Assembly (NCBI GenBank): GCA_036877525.1
Contig: JAZGTH010000116.1
Span: forward strand, 1,612,001-1,676,000
Direction: 5' to 3'
Source of the DNA: Chromobotia macracanthus
Lineage: Eukaryota; Chordata; Actinopteri; Cypriniformes; Botiidae
DNA length: 64,000 nucleotides
Shown here: positions 11,615 to 24,829 of the stretch, in pieces
Position numbering within the stretch: position 1 is the first letter of the stretch
Layout of the letters: each line of letters opens with the position of its first letter
Notes under the pieces: model-generated
Told to the model about the DNA's origin: nothing
What the model saw: the letters and a program-made list of their open reading frames with translations, nothing else
The model's database searches: none
Position numbers and translations under genes: made by a program

Positions 11615-13640
11615 CAGAACAGTTTTGAGCCTGTCAGACTCATGACCCAGGTCAAGCTCAGAATATCAGCCAAGGCAGCCACATCCTTCCTTATGTCACT
11701 CTCCTATTACTGAGGCCATGCAGAGGGTGGTGCTCATGTCAGGAGGAAAGTGCATGAGTGTGTCTGTGTGTGTAAGCTGGGTTGGAGTGTTGTGTGTGAT
11801 TGGGGGATGACAGGCAAGGTGAAAGGTCAGATGCAATCAGGTAGACCGTAATTGAGGCAGGAAGTGAATTCTTCTTGTTTGTTTGTTTTTAATATTTCAC
11901 TATGTGTGAGTAATTCCCCCAGAGATTAAAGTAAAAGGCAGGATCTATATCTTTGGAGGCGTGTTTTCCTGTATGTGTGTTGGTCTGTGTGTTTTTACAC
12001 GCTGTATGCCCTCATTTTGCAAGTCTTTTTAGACTATGTATTTGTTGTGCGCAGACATTGCTTTTGCATCTTATTTGATAATTTACATTTTGAATAGTGT
12101 GTGTATAGACTCCAAACGTCTGACACCATACAACTTGCAAATTATATTATCAGGATTAAAATCAGGTTAATTTCACAGATTTTCTTATTTAATTAGTGAT
12201 TAAAAACAGTGCAGAAACTTTTATTCATTTTGCATCATAAGGTTTCTTTGTTTTTAAAACCTAAAAACTTTCCACTTAAATCTAGGTTTTCAATGTGGTC
12301 TCGTTTGAACGACTTTGTCTTTTTGACTATTGTTAATTTAAATCTCTTTTTGCCTTTAAGTTATGTTTAGCATGTTCCTCTCAGTTTGCTTACTTCTCAC
12401 TGCTGGTCAGTTTAGGTGAAATGGTCATGTTCTTAGATGTAATAGTCAATAATCATTCTTAATTGTCATTGAGGTGAAGGGAGGATGTCTTATTCAACTG
12501 TCCGTGTCTCCTTTTTATCTTTCACTTCCTCTTTCTCCTTGTTTTCTGCTTCCTTCAGCTCTGCTTTTTCAGTCACATCAGGTCTTTTGACAGACTATAG
12601 TATGGCAGAGCAGACGTTATGTAAATTACTTTTCTTGATGAGTTTAATGAAATACATGGCTGTTTCAGCAGCCCTTCAGTTCTGAAGCAGAGGAACCGGC
12701 TGCCAATCATTCCTTTTATGGAGAGTGGGTGGTGGCTTCCACAGAGATATGAATTACTTACCCTATTTCTTTACTAAATATTATTGAAAATTAGAATGCT
12801 TTGCGATCTAATATTTCCCATAACAAGTTGGTGATGATTCACTTTTGACTTTCAGTTAAAGAAAAGTAAATTTAACTAGAAGCTATTGCTTACATGCAAT
12901 CTCAAATGTGATAAAGTGGTATCAAGATGCTATTTAAAGAGTGGTAGTATATCGCAATGAAGTAGCACTGTATTACAAAACTCAGAGGTATGGATTTTCC
13001 CCTTACTGTATGTGAATGGATTTGGCATGCACCTTTAGTGTTATAGATCAGCTCTACATTGCCTGGATTGCTTTGCTGACTAGATGTGTTTGCATCATAT
13101 GATGTATTTTGAGCAGACCGTGTCTGCATGCACTACATGCAATAAAAATAATGAACAAGTTTTATTGTAATGATAATGGCTGGATTTCCCAGAGTACCCG
13201 AGTACATGTAGTGACCATAAAGGGCTTAACACTAACAGCCCTCATCATGTAGACCCGGTTTTGAGACCACTGTATTTTCATTTTTGTAAGTAATGTCATT
13301 TTCAAAGAGTACAGAAAAAATCAGATGATTCAAAGTATGATGAATGAATTCAGTTTGTGCAGACATGACAGCTCCCATGGTAATGTGCTTAGAAATGAAG
13401 TCCTGGATGGGCATTGCCATTACAGACACAACAAGAATGGTTAAAACCCCACAACATGGCTGATATTACCAAGAAAATACGACTTAAGATGATGTTGATC
13501 TTCTATCTTGACATCAGTGACATCCCTGCCCCCAAAACACCTTTCATTGTCAGGTAAAGATAAATGACCTGTGTGAACTCCGAAAATGTTCTGCTTCACT
13601 GCCTTCTTACACACTGTAAGCAAGTGTTCAGTCCACTGTG
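11615..13640. other. No gene seen
   Basis: Mixed AT-rich sequence with short TG runs near 11761-11772. Reading frames are short and no splice-bounded coding segment or mobile element was recognised. Confidence 0.55.
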
Positions 13641-14480
13641 TGACCTCAATTTGTGCCTCTTTAGCATTGCAGCTACATCACATTGTCTGACAGCGGCAGC
13701 AAGGGGTGGCAGACATTCCGTAGGGAAGAAGATGAGGCAGTGAAGATGTTGTCACAATGCAGCAGGGGCTGATAATTGGTCACGTCCTCCCTCCGTCTCT
13801 ACAGAAGATCTATAAAAATGTAAATGAACGCAGAGTCTGTCGTGATAGCAGTTGAATCTGAAGCAGCAATGAGGGCCGTTTAACAGGCAAGTGCAGCGGT
13901 CAGCCCCTTTGAAAGAACTTGTGGAAATGTTGAGATTGGGCAGTGACTTGTAAGGGCTGATCACACAGAGTTCTTGCAATTGCAAATCCACTTGACACCA
14001 ACCTGACATTACCATCAAAGTCTCCAAATCATATTTCAGAGCAAAAATCGATCCATTGTTGATGCACCAATATCTTGCGGTAGCTGTTTGAAAACAACAT
14101 GGAACTGTACAATCAACCCTGCCTCGCCAAATCACAACTGGTTTATTCCTCTGCCTATCTGGAGCAGCAACCAACTTTCCAATAATCCGACCCGCTGCCC
14201 ATGATGCCCCATTGAGAAAACTTCGCCCATTTCCTGTCCTAAAACCCAGACTGAACACCCAGCTATTTTCATTCATGCAGTCAATATTCTCCTCCCTTTA
14301 TGCCTCTCCCTATACCTAACGCACAATAGCCTGTAATAACAGCGCTGTCTTTAAAAGTGGCAGAGATATGCTGTTGTGTCGACGCCAGGAAAAGGCCTCA
14401 ATCAGTATCCATAGAGCACCTCCAATTGTGTGATCTATGGGGCAACGGAAAAGGTAATTTGAGCAAAAGAAAATGACACC
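13641..14480. promoter_or_regulatory. Candidate conserved non-coding element
   Basis: A repeat-free, higher-complexity block of near-balanced base composition, unlike the AT-rich flanks. It contains the longest open frame in the window (174 codons, minus strand, 13752-14276), but this has no recognisable domain or splice context. Such blocks in CAMKMT introns are plausible long-range enhancers of neighbouring SIX genes. That is inference from composition and synteny. Confidence 0.3.
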
Positions 14481-17129
14481 AGCACAAAAAAACATGGTGA
14501 TTTACACAGTCAAATCGCACCATTCTATCGACACCTGGCTGTGTTATTATGTCAGAAGTTGGACCGTCGGGTTCCTCCGCTGGGTATCATGGGGAGGAGA
14601 GAGAAAAGCGAGGGAAAACATTTGTACACAAATGATAGAAAAAAGCCAAGATGCTAAACAAAAAAGCTTTTTCTCCGAATCCATGGCTATCAATTCTCCC
14701 TCCTCTGGTTTTGAAAGCACAGCTCCTGGCTCAATTGTTCAGTCATTGTTCCCGTGAGGGCAGGCGGAGTCAGAGAAGAGGGTATCAGAAGAAAAGGGAC
14801 AATTTGTTGTTGTTTGTTGATATCTAGACCACTATAGCTTGATTGCCTAGCATTAAACTGGCAATAACAGCCCCAATCATCACACTTACACCACAAGATG
14901 CAGAACAACTGAATTGGATCAAACTAGTCTCTCCAGCTGGCCCACCATCCTTTGCTCGGTTTCTTTCTCTCCTCCGTGAAATGCTTATTAGCCTGTATTG
15001 ATCTAGCTTGGTCAATTGTCAGCTCCTCACATCTGCAGAGTATTGATGGCATAATCAGTGGATAGAGGCAAGAGACGAGATGAAATATGATGTTGGTGGG
15101 TAAATTATTGGCTGTTTACCTGCTGACCTGGGGTGAAGAACTCACACCTCCTTGAAACAAACACACACGCACACACAGAAAAGCCCACATTTTTCTCAAA
15201 TGTATTTACACTCACATGCAGCCTAGCCCTACAAAGTGATTTAAGGAAGTATGATTGTCTATTCATTTGGAGTATTAATTGGCTCTGAATGCATCTCAGT
15301 AAGATACAGAAAGCATGAGTTGTGTTTTTATGCACACATTGTAGAATTCCCAAACTTGTCTTTAGTTCTCATTGACTGTGAATTAAAGTGTGCTTAGTTT
15401 TCTCTCCTTGCTCAGGAGTCAAGTATCTATGAATCTCCTCCTGCAGGAAAATGAGATGGGAGTCTATTGTGAGCATGCTGTTTACATGTATGGAGTGCTT
15501 CACAGATCCATCTCTACTGCAAGGCCCTTGAGCTTCTGACCTCTAGATGAATCTTGCGCTCCTAGAGATCTGAACACCAGTCCAGTTCTCAAAAAGGGAA
15601 ACAGCTAATAGAAAAGAAGGCAGACAGAACCAGGAAAAACATCTTCGATTAGATCATATTAAAGCGCTGTCTGACAAATTGGGTTCCTAAATACAATAAT
15701 AAAGCTAAGAAATGTAATCAGTTTGGAATCCAGAACTTTCTAGGAAATGTTTCATTTGGCTACATTGTACAGAAGTACATTTGTGACACAGTTTCCTGTT
15801 TTTAGCTATCACTACATACGGCAGTTACCAACAGTAGCCAAGATCTGTTCAACACGACATAGACGCATGTCAGTTGAAGCCTGATGCCCTGCTCCCTGCT
15901 GAGTTGCCAAGCTCTAGAGACTTCTTACTGTTTAGTGGAACAGCTGGAAGGGCCCCGTTCTTGCTGAAGGTTGGTGCTCGCATTGTCGTATGATGATTAA
16001 CTTTTTATCAGGCACTTAGCAGGGCATCTGTTTCCATTACTTTTGGTTTGTGTACAGTTGAGCTGTCATGACGAGATTAGTGTCCGGTGGAGTCATGGGT
16101 TGATGTGTCTTTGTGATCAATCTCAAAGCAAGGAATAACATTTATATCACTGTGCTGTTCTGCATTGCAGTCTCTCTAAATTATTGTTGAGATGTTTGTG
16201 GTATGATAAGTCTTTACATTTATAAAATCAATTAAAATTATAGTACAATTTATTTAAAAACTAAAAATTAATAACCAGCATACAGTACGTTTCACATTCT
16301 TTCTGGGCAAAGAAAGCATTTCCACAACTTGATTCAAGCTGACTATACATAACTTTTTAAACTATTAAAATCATTCATTTATTGCAAACTATTGCAGTAT
16401 GTGCTTATTTATATGCAGTATGCGATATTTCAATAATATCAATATATTGTACATACCTACATTACTGGCAGGACGTTTCCTCTATTTATTAATAATATTA
16501 AATCAGTAATATACTGTAAGTCTGATTTCAAATATCATTTTATGAGTGCAGATATAATATTATGTCCTCAAGGTAGCTCACAGATATCTACATCTCACTA
16601 TGCTCTACTTAAGCCATAATATTTATCACCTAGAAAAATAAGAGGTGCATCTGGTGACATAACTGTGTGCTCTGCAAGACTGAAGTGGAGACTTGGAAAT
16701 GATACCAATTTTGTGTGAAATTGTGCAGCTGATTCAATGATATAAACTCAAAAGTAACTTTAGCAGTGATCTGACAGTGTGTGGGCAATGGAGAAACTTG
16801 TTTAGAGTTAATTGAGAGTGTGTGTGTTGCTCATGTTTGTGCTATTTCCTGTGAAGATATAAAATATTGAGTTTATGAAATGGTGAGTGTGATTGAGAAA
16901 GATGGTATGATTGATACTGATAGCAGATGTCTGGTTGTTTATAGATTGTTTCTTCCTTCCTTTGTCCTCAATGCATAACTTATTTAGTTGGATAAATTCT
17001 GATTCTGATATTGGATGTTGTTCCATTTGATTTTTGAAGAAAAATTGACTGCTTGCAAGCAGTAACAAAGTTGTTCCTGTAAAATCGTTCTTTTTGATCT
17101 GCAAGTAAACGCTCAGAGACACTAGTGGC

Positions 17130-17285
17130 ACCAAACAACAGGTTACCACAGTTTTACTAAAGTGTCATGGTTTAATTATGGTTACTATAGCAAGACAATG
17201 GTAAATATGTGGTTACACAAACAGGCTTTTTCCACAAGTACCACAACTAAACTATGGTTACTGTAGTAATTTTAATAAGGGATGT
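17130..17285. repeat. Cyprinid 'tactgtagtaaccatggt'-type repeat
   Basis: The stretch is built from diverged variants of ggttac, accacag, tactatag/tactgtag and catggttta (for example ggttaccacagttttacta and atggttactgtagtaa). This imperfect short-period repeat is common in cyprinid genomes; a second tract lies at 31580-31800. Confidence 0.5.
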
Positions 17286-18887
17286 TTTGAAAGCACCGCA
17301 GGATGTTCAATATTAAGTGAAGTCAATTTACAAATTGTTTACTCTAAGGATAGAACCAATTGAATTTTTTAGGACCTCACCTTTAAGTAACCACCATCTA
17401 AACAGTTTATCTATAGTATTGTAGACACAGCTGGTGTTAACCATCACTTTTAACTTTGAAGACCAGCACAAAAAGGCACAAACTTGCTTGTGCCTGTTGA
17501 CCAGTATCTGCTCAGCTTCTTATTCCTGCCCCACAGGGACTTGTGAAACACTGAACTTACCTTCTTTTTTTCTCTGAAGACAAGTTAAATTAGCAGTCTG
17601 TCTGCGATGCCCCACCGTCTGCCGACTTTCTGTGTGTTGCCACAGCGCGGTAACTGTCAGCGAGAGGCTGACGGCTTAATAGTCTCTCCTGAGTGGATTT
17701 GGGCACTTTGCCTGCTTCTGTTTACATGCGCATGTCAGCCCTAAAATATTCAGATAGAGATGTGAAATATTCATATGAGGCCTGGCAGGATCCCCTTCAC
17801 AAAAACACACACACACACACAAACACACACCCACATCCCTTCAGTGTGCTGTCAGTCAGTGCAGACCCAGGAGAATGCTGTTGAGAGTATTGTTTTCTTA
17901 AAGATGAGGAACAGGATGTGACTAGAGTTCTTATTCAGAATGCATATATATTTTTGTGACGTTTTGTTCTGTTGATGGTTCTTGAATCTCTTAATAGAAT
18001 GAAACACCATACAATAATATTTCTGGAGTGTTTATGCACCAGTACTGAATCTAGAGCACCTTGGCAATAGAAATTACATTTCAGCTGAACTGAGAGCTTG
18101 CAGTCTGAATTGAATGTGATGAGGAAGAAACATTGTGCTCCTCTGTAAATACCATTCTTTCTAATGCATTGCCAGTGCTGGTTACAGACAACAAACATAC
18201 AGCATGACCAGTGTAGTCTGTTTTGGGAATGAATGACTATTATTCCAATTATTTTTTATCAGTCAAAATGGTACACAAACTTTTTCACATTTTGGTTTAA
18301 AACAGCTCACTCACCCACAGAATCAGTCTTTATTACTGAATTAACTCACTAACTGAACCATGATCAAATTAACCAGAAACTAGTTCTGTGTTTTGATGTA
18401 TTTCAAGGCTTGTGAGTCTTTACCTTACATAAGTTTTGACTGGTTTATATGACAATGTGTAGGTGTGTGTGTCTGTACTCAGAATTATTAAGTATTATGC
18501 AATCATTCCGAGAAATTGATAATTCTCCTTAGATGCAACAATGGCAACATAAAATGATTTTATTTGATTTTCTGCAAACTGCTTTCGTGGTATTTATCTT
18601 AAGAATTAATGTTACAATAGTCCTGAAGTGAAATGCACAGCTAAATTTATCAACCGGATATAGCACTGCAAAATAGGCAAATGAACTTTTCCCTGTGAAT
18701 GCAGCATTTACAGTTGTTTTTCATTATTTATAATCAGTCCCTATTCATACCAGTGGTTTGTGCACATCATGCTTGTCAGGCTTGTCTTTCAAAGCAGGGC
18801 AGTACAAATTGCCTCCTGTTATATACTATTTATGGGTTCATTCAGTGAGTCCTAGTGCAGAGAAGAGACTTACATTTTGTGTGTATG

Positions 18888-18960
18888 AGAGAGAGAGAGT
18901 GAGAGACAGTGAAAGACAGTAAAGGGAGGGAGAAGTGGGTACATTAGAGAAAGAAAGAAA
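18888..18960. repeat. Purine-rich (GA)n-like tract
   Basis: An interrupted GAGAGA and GAAAGA tract with low sequence complexity. Confidence 0.6.
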
Positions 18961-19559
18961 AGCATGTGACATTGGGGATTGTGCAGCCCTAGTTTCATTG
19001 GCGCTTCCTTGAATGGCTGCCATATGTCCTCGCTTATCTTGACATTCTAATCTCAGTGCTGGCCCAGAGATGGTGGGGGATTTATTTAGTCTGCTCTGTA
19101 GAATGAATGCAAACAGTGGAATAGCTGGGCCCACTGCAGCCTTCACCCTGGTTCAATCTTGCTGGTTAAAATGACTGTGTGATATGGCTTGCACGCTCTT
19201 GCTGTGGCCCTTTCGCATTCTCTTTCTTTCTCTATCTCCTTTTTATTCTCTCACAGTCACTTGCAATGCTGCTGTTTATCTCTCGGCTTCTTCCCTTTGT
19301 ATGATATCAAACCCCAGAATGCTGCTGCATTATATTCCTGTATACGGTCCTTTTATTTTCTACAGTGCTGTCAATATGAGTTTGTGTGGGTGCTCATCAG
19401 GTTTGTGCGTTTGTTTATTTTTTGCCGCAGCTTTTTTTTGTGTGTGTATTGAAATGACTAGATGGAGAAGGGCCACTTCGAATAGTATGTGTATATGGAT
19501 TGTAGTGTGTGTAAAAGGTTTGTGGAAAGTGTCTGGCTGAGCAGACTGTTCTATATATA

Positions 19560-20190
19560 AATGCCTTGCTAGTTCATAAGTGACGTTAATGATAGAGTCA
19601 GGCAGACAATGGCAAGCTGTCAGGGTCAGTAATTGAGTAGGAGGGATGAGCTCTCTTCATTTTAGTCCATCGGTGTCACAGCGACAAGAGCGCCACGGCA
19701 ACTTGTCACCCAGAGATACCAGCCCGCCTGAACAATAGCTCCTGTCCGTCACAGCGCGTGGCCGTCTAGTGCTGGTGGGGTTAGTGAGATGATGCTCTCG
19801 CTGGAGAAGCTCTCATTACCGCCATACTTTTCTGTACCGCCACACACGCACATCTGCATACAAAAGATCGCTGTCAGACGTGCCAAGAAGTGGGTTAATG
19901 TGCACAAGTTTGATGTGAAGCGGTTTGGAGTTGTTTTTATTGCACAGGTTACGTTGCAAAACGATGCAAAGGTTACGTTTTCTCATATAGGGTTTGACTT
20001 TGCATCTGGGCTACCACTCAGAGATCGGCCCGTCCACCAATCCAACCTGCCACTTATCTGAAGCCATTGTTTGCGCCTGTGCTGTGAAAGGCTGTTTTAC
20101 TTGGCAAGAACGTGGCCCTATTACTTAGCCTAATTAAAGCAAGGTACATAATTATGGTTAATTACATACTGACAGCAGTACCCCCTCCAA
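19560..20190. promoter_or_regulatory. Candidate conserved enhancer block
   Basis: Repeat-free, relatively CpG-containing DNA. It has SOX-like sites (gacaatggc near 19606, gaacaatag near 19730, ccattgtttgc near 20064) and homeodomain TAATTA cores (cctaattaaag near 20129, ggttaattac near 20157). SOX plus homeodomain site clusters are typical of forebrain and eye enhancers, which fits a SIX3 neighbourhood. No conservation data were available. Confidence 0.35.
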
Positions 20191-22910
20191 CTTTAATTTC
20201 CAGTGTGTGCTTTGTATCATTGCATATCAAATAGGTTTACAGTTGTGTGTGTATTTTCTGTTTAAATGTATACATATAGAGGTATGTGTTTGTGTGTATA
20301 GATTAGTAAGAGGCATAGAGATCAGAACAAGCCTTGGAGTCTTTAATTGCATTTAAACAAGTTGGGTCTTCAAAAGGAGATGACTGAAAAGGGGATGAAG
20401 GTATGCCTGTGGGAAACATTTGGAGGCATGGCTTTTCTAGAAATTAAATATTTAAACAAATCAGCATCTCCAATTAGACTGTGTGTGTCTCCTGTTCACT
20501 CTGATTAATATATCATCTGCAAAGGGATTTTATCCACCCCTTCAAAGGCAGAGAAGATCTGTTTTCTGTCACTGCTTTCAGCATCTTAGTTTGGGCATAT
20601 TTTGGCCATTTTCATGTTCCTTCTGTCAAAAAGTTTAATTTATCTTCATTTGCATATGTCTATTACAAGTCAGACATAGGCACCAAACTTATTGTATTTA
20701 TTGTTAGTGTGAAGGCAGTTCCAGAAAGCATTGCAATCTGCTTTTTTTTTAAAAAAAAAAGGCATGTTACATTTCTTATTGATTATTCATTAAACTATTC
20801 ATTTAAAAAATTACTAATTTTTTAACATTTGTTTGTTATGTACATTTTTTTAGCTTAATCATGTCACATTGGTGTCTTAGCATATGTAGGCAGTAGACAA
20901 CAAGGCTGATTTTGGAACAGAACTATAATTTTCAAGGTCGCTTGTGTCTCAATAAATATCCACTAGTCCTAGTCAGATAAACTTGGCGGTATTGCCTGTA
21001 GTGCTGAGCGGGCTTTCTCTGGACACTTGCCTCCCCCATCGTCCTTATTCTTGGCCTCTGGAGGTGTCTCAACAGAGAACATCACTGGAAGGCTAAGAAA
21101 CTCTATGGTAAGTGTAGGGCTGTAGGGCTGCTCAAAGTGTCCTTCACCAGCAGGCATATCACTGGTCACCTCATCATAAGGTCTCTTATTTTAGTCCATT
21201 GCCCACAGCAAACTCCTCAGATGGCCCCACTCCCTTAAATTACTTTAATGAACAATATCACCTATTAATAAAATTACACAACGCAAAAGTGAATTTGCTT
21301 TCAAGGGTTTTCTTGTATTTGGGTCCCTTCAAAAAGGCTGTGGGATGCCTATATATTCCTTTTTCTTTCGTTTCTTATTCTTTTCTTTCGTTTCTTATTC
21401 GTTATTCTTATTCTTGTTTCTTATTTTTTCCTTTCATTCTATTGCAATGCTGTACAGACTCAAGCCTATTATTCCACCCAGACAGGTGGGAATATGGACC
21501 CTACAATAGACTCCAGACCAGAGAGGCTCTTCAGTTGTACTCTGGTATGTTGGGAGATTAGCCCTATTGCTGTGCAGTGTAACAGCTTGACTTTTAGTGG
21601 AAAAAGGTTACATTTTACTTTTGTTCATGTGTGTGTCTCTCTGTTCACATCTAGAGTGCCCTCTGTGTCTGTGCTGTGGTTATGAAGTTGTTACAAGTCT
21701 TGGTGTGTCCTGTCATGGTGTTGGTGAAAATGGCTTAGCACGCTAGCAGCATGCAGGCCTGTGCAGTGCTGCTGTTAGCTTTATAGAGTTCCCTCTTTAC
21801 CCTGCTGAAGTAGCTCATGCACAGCAGCAGGGACTTTGTAACCTGTGGCTTTATCTGGCCTGTGGATATAGTTGGCCAGTGGGAACTGCAGTAGTCTTTC
21901 TTTTGGACCGCAGGACCTGGCTGCTCAGGTACAGTCACATGATTAAGCACCTGTAGACAACTTCCTAATCTCTTCACCCATTTTGCACAATTGTTTTCAT
22001 TCACTAATAATTGCTTAAGTGTTTTATTCTTGTGGGCTCAGAAATGGCTCTTGTGCAAAGTGTGTACACACGTTTTTACAAGCAGCTTTAGCTTTTTAAA
22101 ATTTAGCAGTTTTAACGCATGTTAGTGGATGAGACCCAAAGTCTTTTTTTTTTAAATTCCCTAGTACTACCTCATTGCTGTTTGTTTCTTGGTTAACAAC
22201 CTCATCGTAATTATATGACATGAGGCAATGAGAGCTTGAGTGCGACAAGGGTGTCAAATGCATTTATTCAGTCATCTTCTTACATAAATATTGCCGCTAA
22301 GTCACAGCGTATTCAGTCCTCAGCTCACCTTATCTTTAACTTGCATCAAAACGTTCCCTCAACAACAGATATCTCAGACACTCTCTGATGGCATAATATC
22401 TGCCTGCTCTAGGTTCATCTGGAGTGACATAGATTGAGTGTGTATCTCCCCCCCCAGGCTAAGTCTTTAAAACAGTAGCCCTCATTTGTCAGGTGCCTAA
22501 AGTGCTTTGAGGAGGGAAGCACACAAAGAAAATGCTTTATTCAATCTCTTCATTGTTATCTAAACGCTTCAAGTTGTCTAAAGATGGAAAAGCATTTTGA
22601 CTTGCCTTGATTCACTGTGATGTAACATGCAGTGTTGTTGTGCTTAACGTGTTAACATCTTGGCGTTCTTCAATGTTCTTTCTGGCACTATAGCGTCTGT
22701 CTGTTGGAATATTGTGAGCTGTCACACATTAGTAGTGTTCTTTAGCAAGGCCTGAACCCTTTTTCTGTTTGGTTTAAGGCAGGCATCTCTTAATCAACTT
22801 AAAATGTCAAATGCAATTTTTGGGCCTAGTGGATTTTAAATAGAACTTATTTTAATTTTTTTTCACAAATTACAAATTTTGTAAAAATGACTGCATTTAC
22901 AGGAAAATTG
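20191..22910. other. No gene seen
   Basis: AT-rich sequence with a T-run/A-run junction at about 20741-20760 and a (ttcttattc)-like tract at about 21360-21430. The remainder is unremarkable and no exon was recognised. Confidence 0.5.
21358..21432. repeat. Pyrimidine-rich ttcttattctttcg tandem-like tract
   Basis: The phrase ttctttcgtttcttattc is repeated imperfectly, then reduces to ttattc repeats. Low complexity. Confidence 0.6.
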
Positions 22911-23010
22911 TATGCTCAGTTGGTAGAGCATTGCGTTAGCAGCGCAAAGGTTGTGGGTTCGATTCCCAGGGGAACTTAAATGTACTGTAAGTCGCTTTGG
23001 ATAAAAACTT
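22911..23010 (+). mobile_element. tRNA-derived SINE, HAmo-like, copy 2 (best head)
   Basis: The tRNA-like head is nearly intact: gctcagttggtagagc is box A-like and ggttcgattccc (22956-22967) is a near-consensus box B. A short body then runs into gtcgctttggataaaaac, the shared SINE/L2 tail, here truncated. It is not a tRNA gene: the 3' half cannot form a closing acceptor stem and runs into LINE tail. Confidence 0.8.
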
Positions 23011-23379
23011 AATGTACACAAATAAACTTGTCAAAGACACTGTGGCAAAAAAACAACAACTGGAAACTCATTATTTGCCCATCTTCATGTAAAAAAAAAT
23101 TAAGTAGTTAATGTAATTTAAAGGGTTTTTTTGACACCTTTGGTCATGTTTTGTCTCTTCTAAATCTCAAAAAATGCAGGTACAAGACAACCTTAAAAAC
23201 ATGCATAACATAACAACATCAGTTATTGAAACGTATTTATATGTACCACAGAGATGAATTAAAAGAGAGGGAGGGTAGTTAGAAGTAGTTGTGTGACCCT
23301 ACACAGTTTGGATACTGAGGAAGCCAAGATAAACAAAGAGGGCATGCATGTGCGTTCACAGGTGGCTCTAAAGAGCTCA
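23011..23379. other. No gene seen
   Basis: AT-rich spacer between the SINE and the next candidate regulatory block. Confidence 0.5.
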
Positions 23380-24150
23380 GCTCTCCCACGGTGAGCTGAG
23401 GTTTGCTGTGTTCGAGGCTTTGCTTTGTCCAGGGCTTTCTCTCTGATTAGGCCCCGGTGAGGTCTCACTTAAAGGCCGAGTGAGAGCAGCATTCTACCTG
23501 CGCTGCCCATGCTGTTCCTATCACAGCCACTTCCCTCGTAATGCCACTTAATTCCCTGAGAAGTGGAATGCTGCAGCAGTGGCTGGCCGGTGGAAGGGTG
23601 TCGTAATGCATCTGGACCCGACATCACCCCACAGGGATAATAGCCCTGATTGCTCCTGATTCCCCATCTCCACAAAGTACCTCATGTAAAATAAGTGACA
23701 TTTAAAAGGCATCAAGATGTGAGAGGGAGCCAGGGTGCGCACCAGAGAGAGAGAGCAGGGGAAGTACTAAGCTTTTCACCTGAATGAGACAGTGAAAAAA
23801 GGTCCCTTCTATTGCCGGCGGGGGAGCGACAGAAAAGCGATAAGCCCTCGTGTCGCAAGCTGACCCTCGCTGCTAAGCTTTTTAACTTCCCCCTGTCTAC
23901 TGCTTTTCTCTTCCCACATGCATCCGCACACACAAGGGAAGAGCGAGAAAGAGGCTGGAAAAGAGAGGCTGTGGCAGGGCTGACATTGCTTCTGGGAAGT
24001 GCTTGAATTGGCGTGCTAAAAATCATTTTAGGTTAGATAGAGGCCCCCTGAGCTGGCCTGAGGATATCAACACGCTCATATTCGTTTAGAGTTAAAAGCG
24101 GCGGCGCCGAGCACAGCCTGCGGGCATCCTGCTCGTCCCTTCTCATGGAG
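23380..24150. promoter_or_regulatory. Candidate conserved non-coding block
   Basis: A repeat-poor, GC-richer island with scattered CpGs, such as gcggcggcgccgag near 24100. Frames here are broken and encode no recognisable domain. Regulatory function is inferred only from composition and location. Confidence 0.3.
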
Positions 24151-24620
24151 TGAGAGAGGGAGTCAATGGGCGATATGAAGGGAATGCAAGAGCCCTTACT
24201 GCCTGCTGCAGTGAGGGTACAGCCAGCATATGTGGCCTATGGAATGTTCTGTGACCTTAGTGCCTCATCACAGAGCAAGTCAAATTCATGACTCATTCAG
24301 CAGAATCACACGTGGTACAGAATCATAAGCCTGTTATCTCTGGATTGTTATTTATTTTTCTTTTAGTGAATTAATATAATGTTCTAATGATTCTACCTGT
24401 GTGTTCCTTTCTCTGTCTTCTCTTCTGACATTGACCACACATCTCAGATATTCTTCTGAAGGCTGAGAATGATTACTGTATGTCTTGCCTGTAATTTTCC
24501 ACTGACATTACTGTACTGATTATGACTGGATGTATTTAGAGAGCACTAAGAAGTTGAGAAACAGGTAGACAGTCTGTGTATATGTAATATAGTTTGTCTA
24601 TATGTTTATATGTAATATAG
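24151..24620. other. No gene seen
   Basis: AT-rich spacer. A phrase tatgtaatatag(t) is duplicated at about 24580 and 24609. Confidence 0.5.
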
Positions 24621-24829
24621 TCTTCTGAAGCCATGCAATAGCTTTGTGCGTTATAAAGGTACTTTTTAAGGAATTTTTTGGAGTTTGACAGCCACAGTCA
24701 CTATTAATTGTCAGTCTATGAAATAACCAAACAAATCACATTTTTGAATCCACAGATTCAAAATTCATACAGGTTTCGAATGGTAAGGAAATTATGACAG
24801 AAATTTCATTTTTGGGTGTTTCTTTAAGG
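24621..24829. mobile_element. Cyprinid MITE-like repeat, copy 2
   Basis: The start (gaagccatgcaatagctttg) matches the family interior. The end (ttatgacagaaatttcattt then ttgggtg..ctttaag) is the reverse complement of the left ends at 3745 and 50973. It is therefore a partial copy that retains the right inverted terminus. Confidence 0.65.

Larger units (their letters stand above)
14481..19555. other. No gene seen; simple and ACCATGG-type repeats
   Basis: AT-rich sequence with an (AC)n run at about 17806-17830. The segment 14560-15030 is also repeat-free and may extend the neighbouring candidate element. The repeat at 17130-17285 is listed separately. Confidence 0.5.

Noticed and set aside
13747..13775. 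gaagatgttgtcac resembling the EDVLT segment of upstream camkmt
   Set aside because: The following codons do not match SFDNTGN and there is no donor in the required phase.
22911..22980. tRNA gene candidate from good A and B boxes
   Set aside because: No acceptor-stem pairing, and it runs into a LINE-type tail, so it is a SINE.
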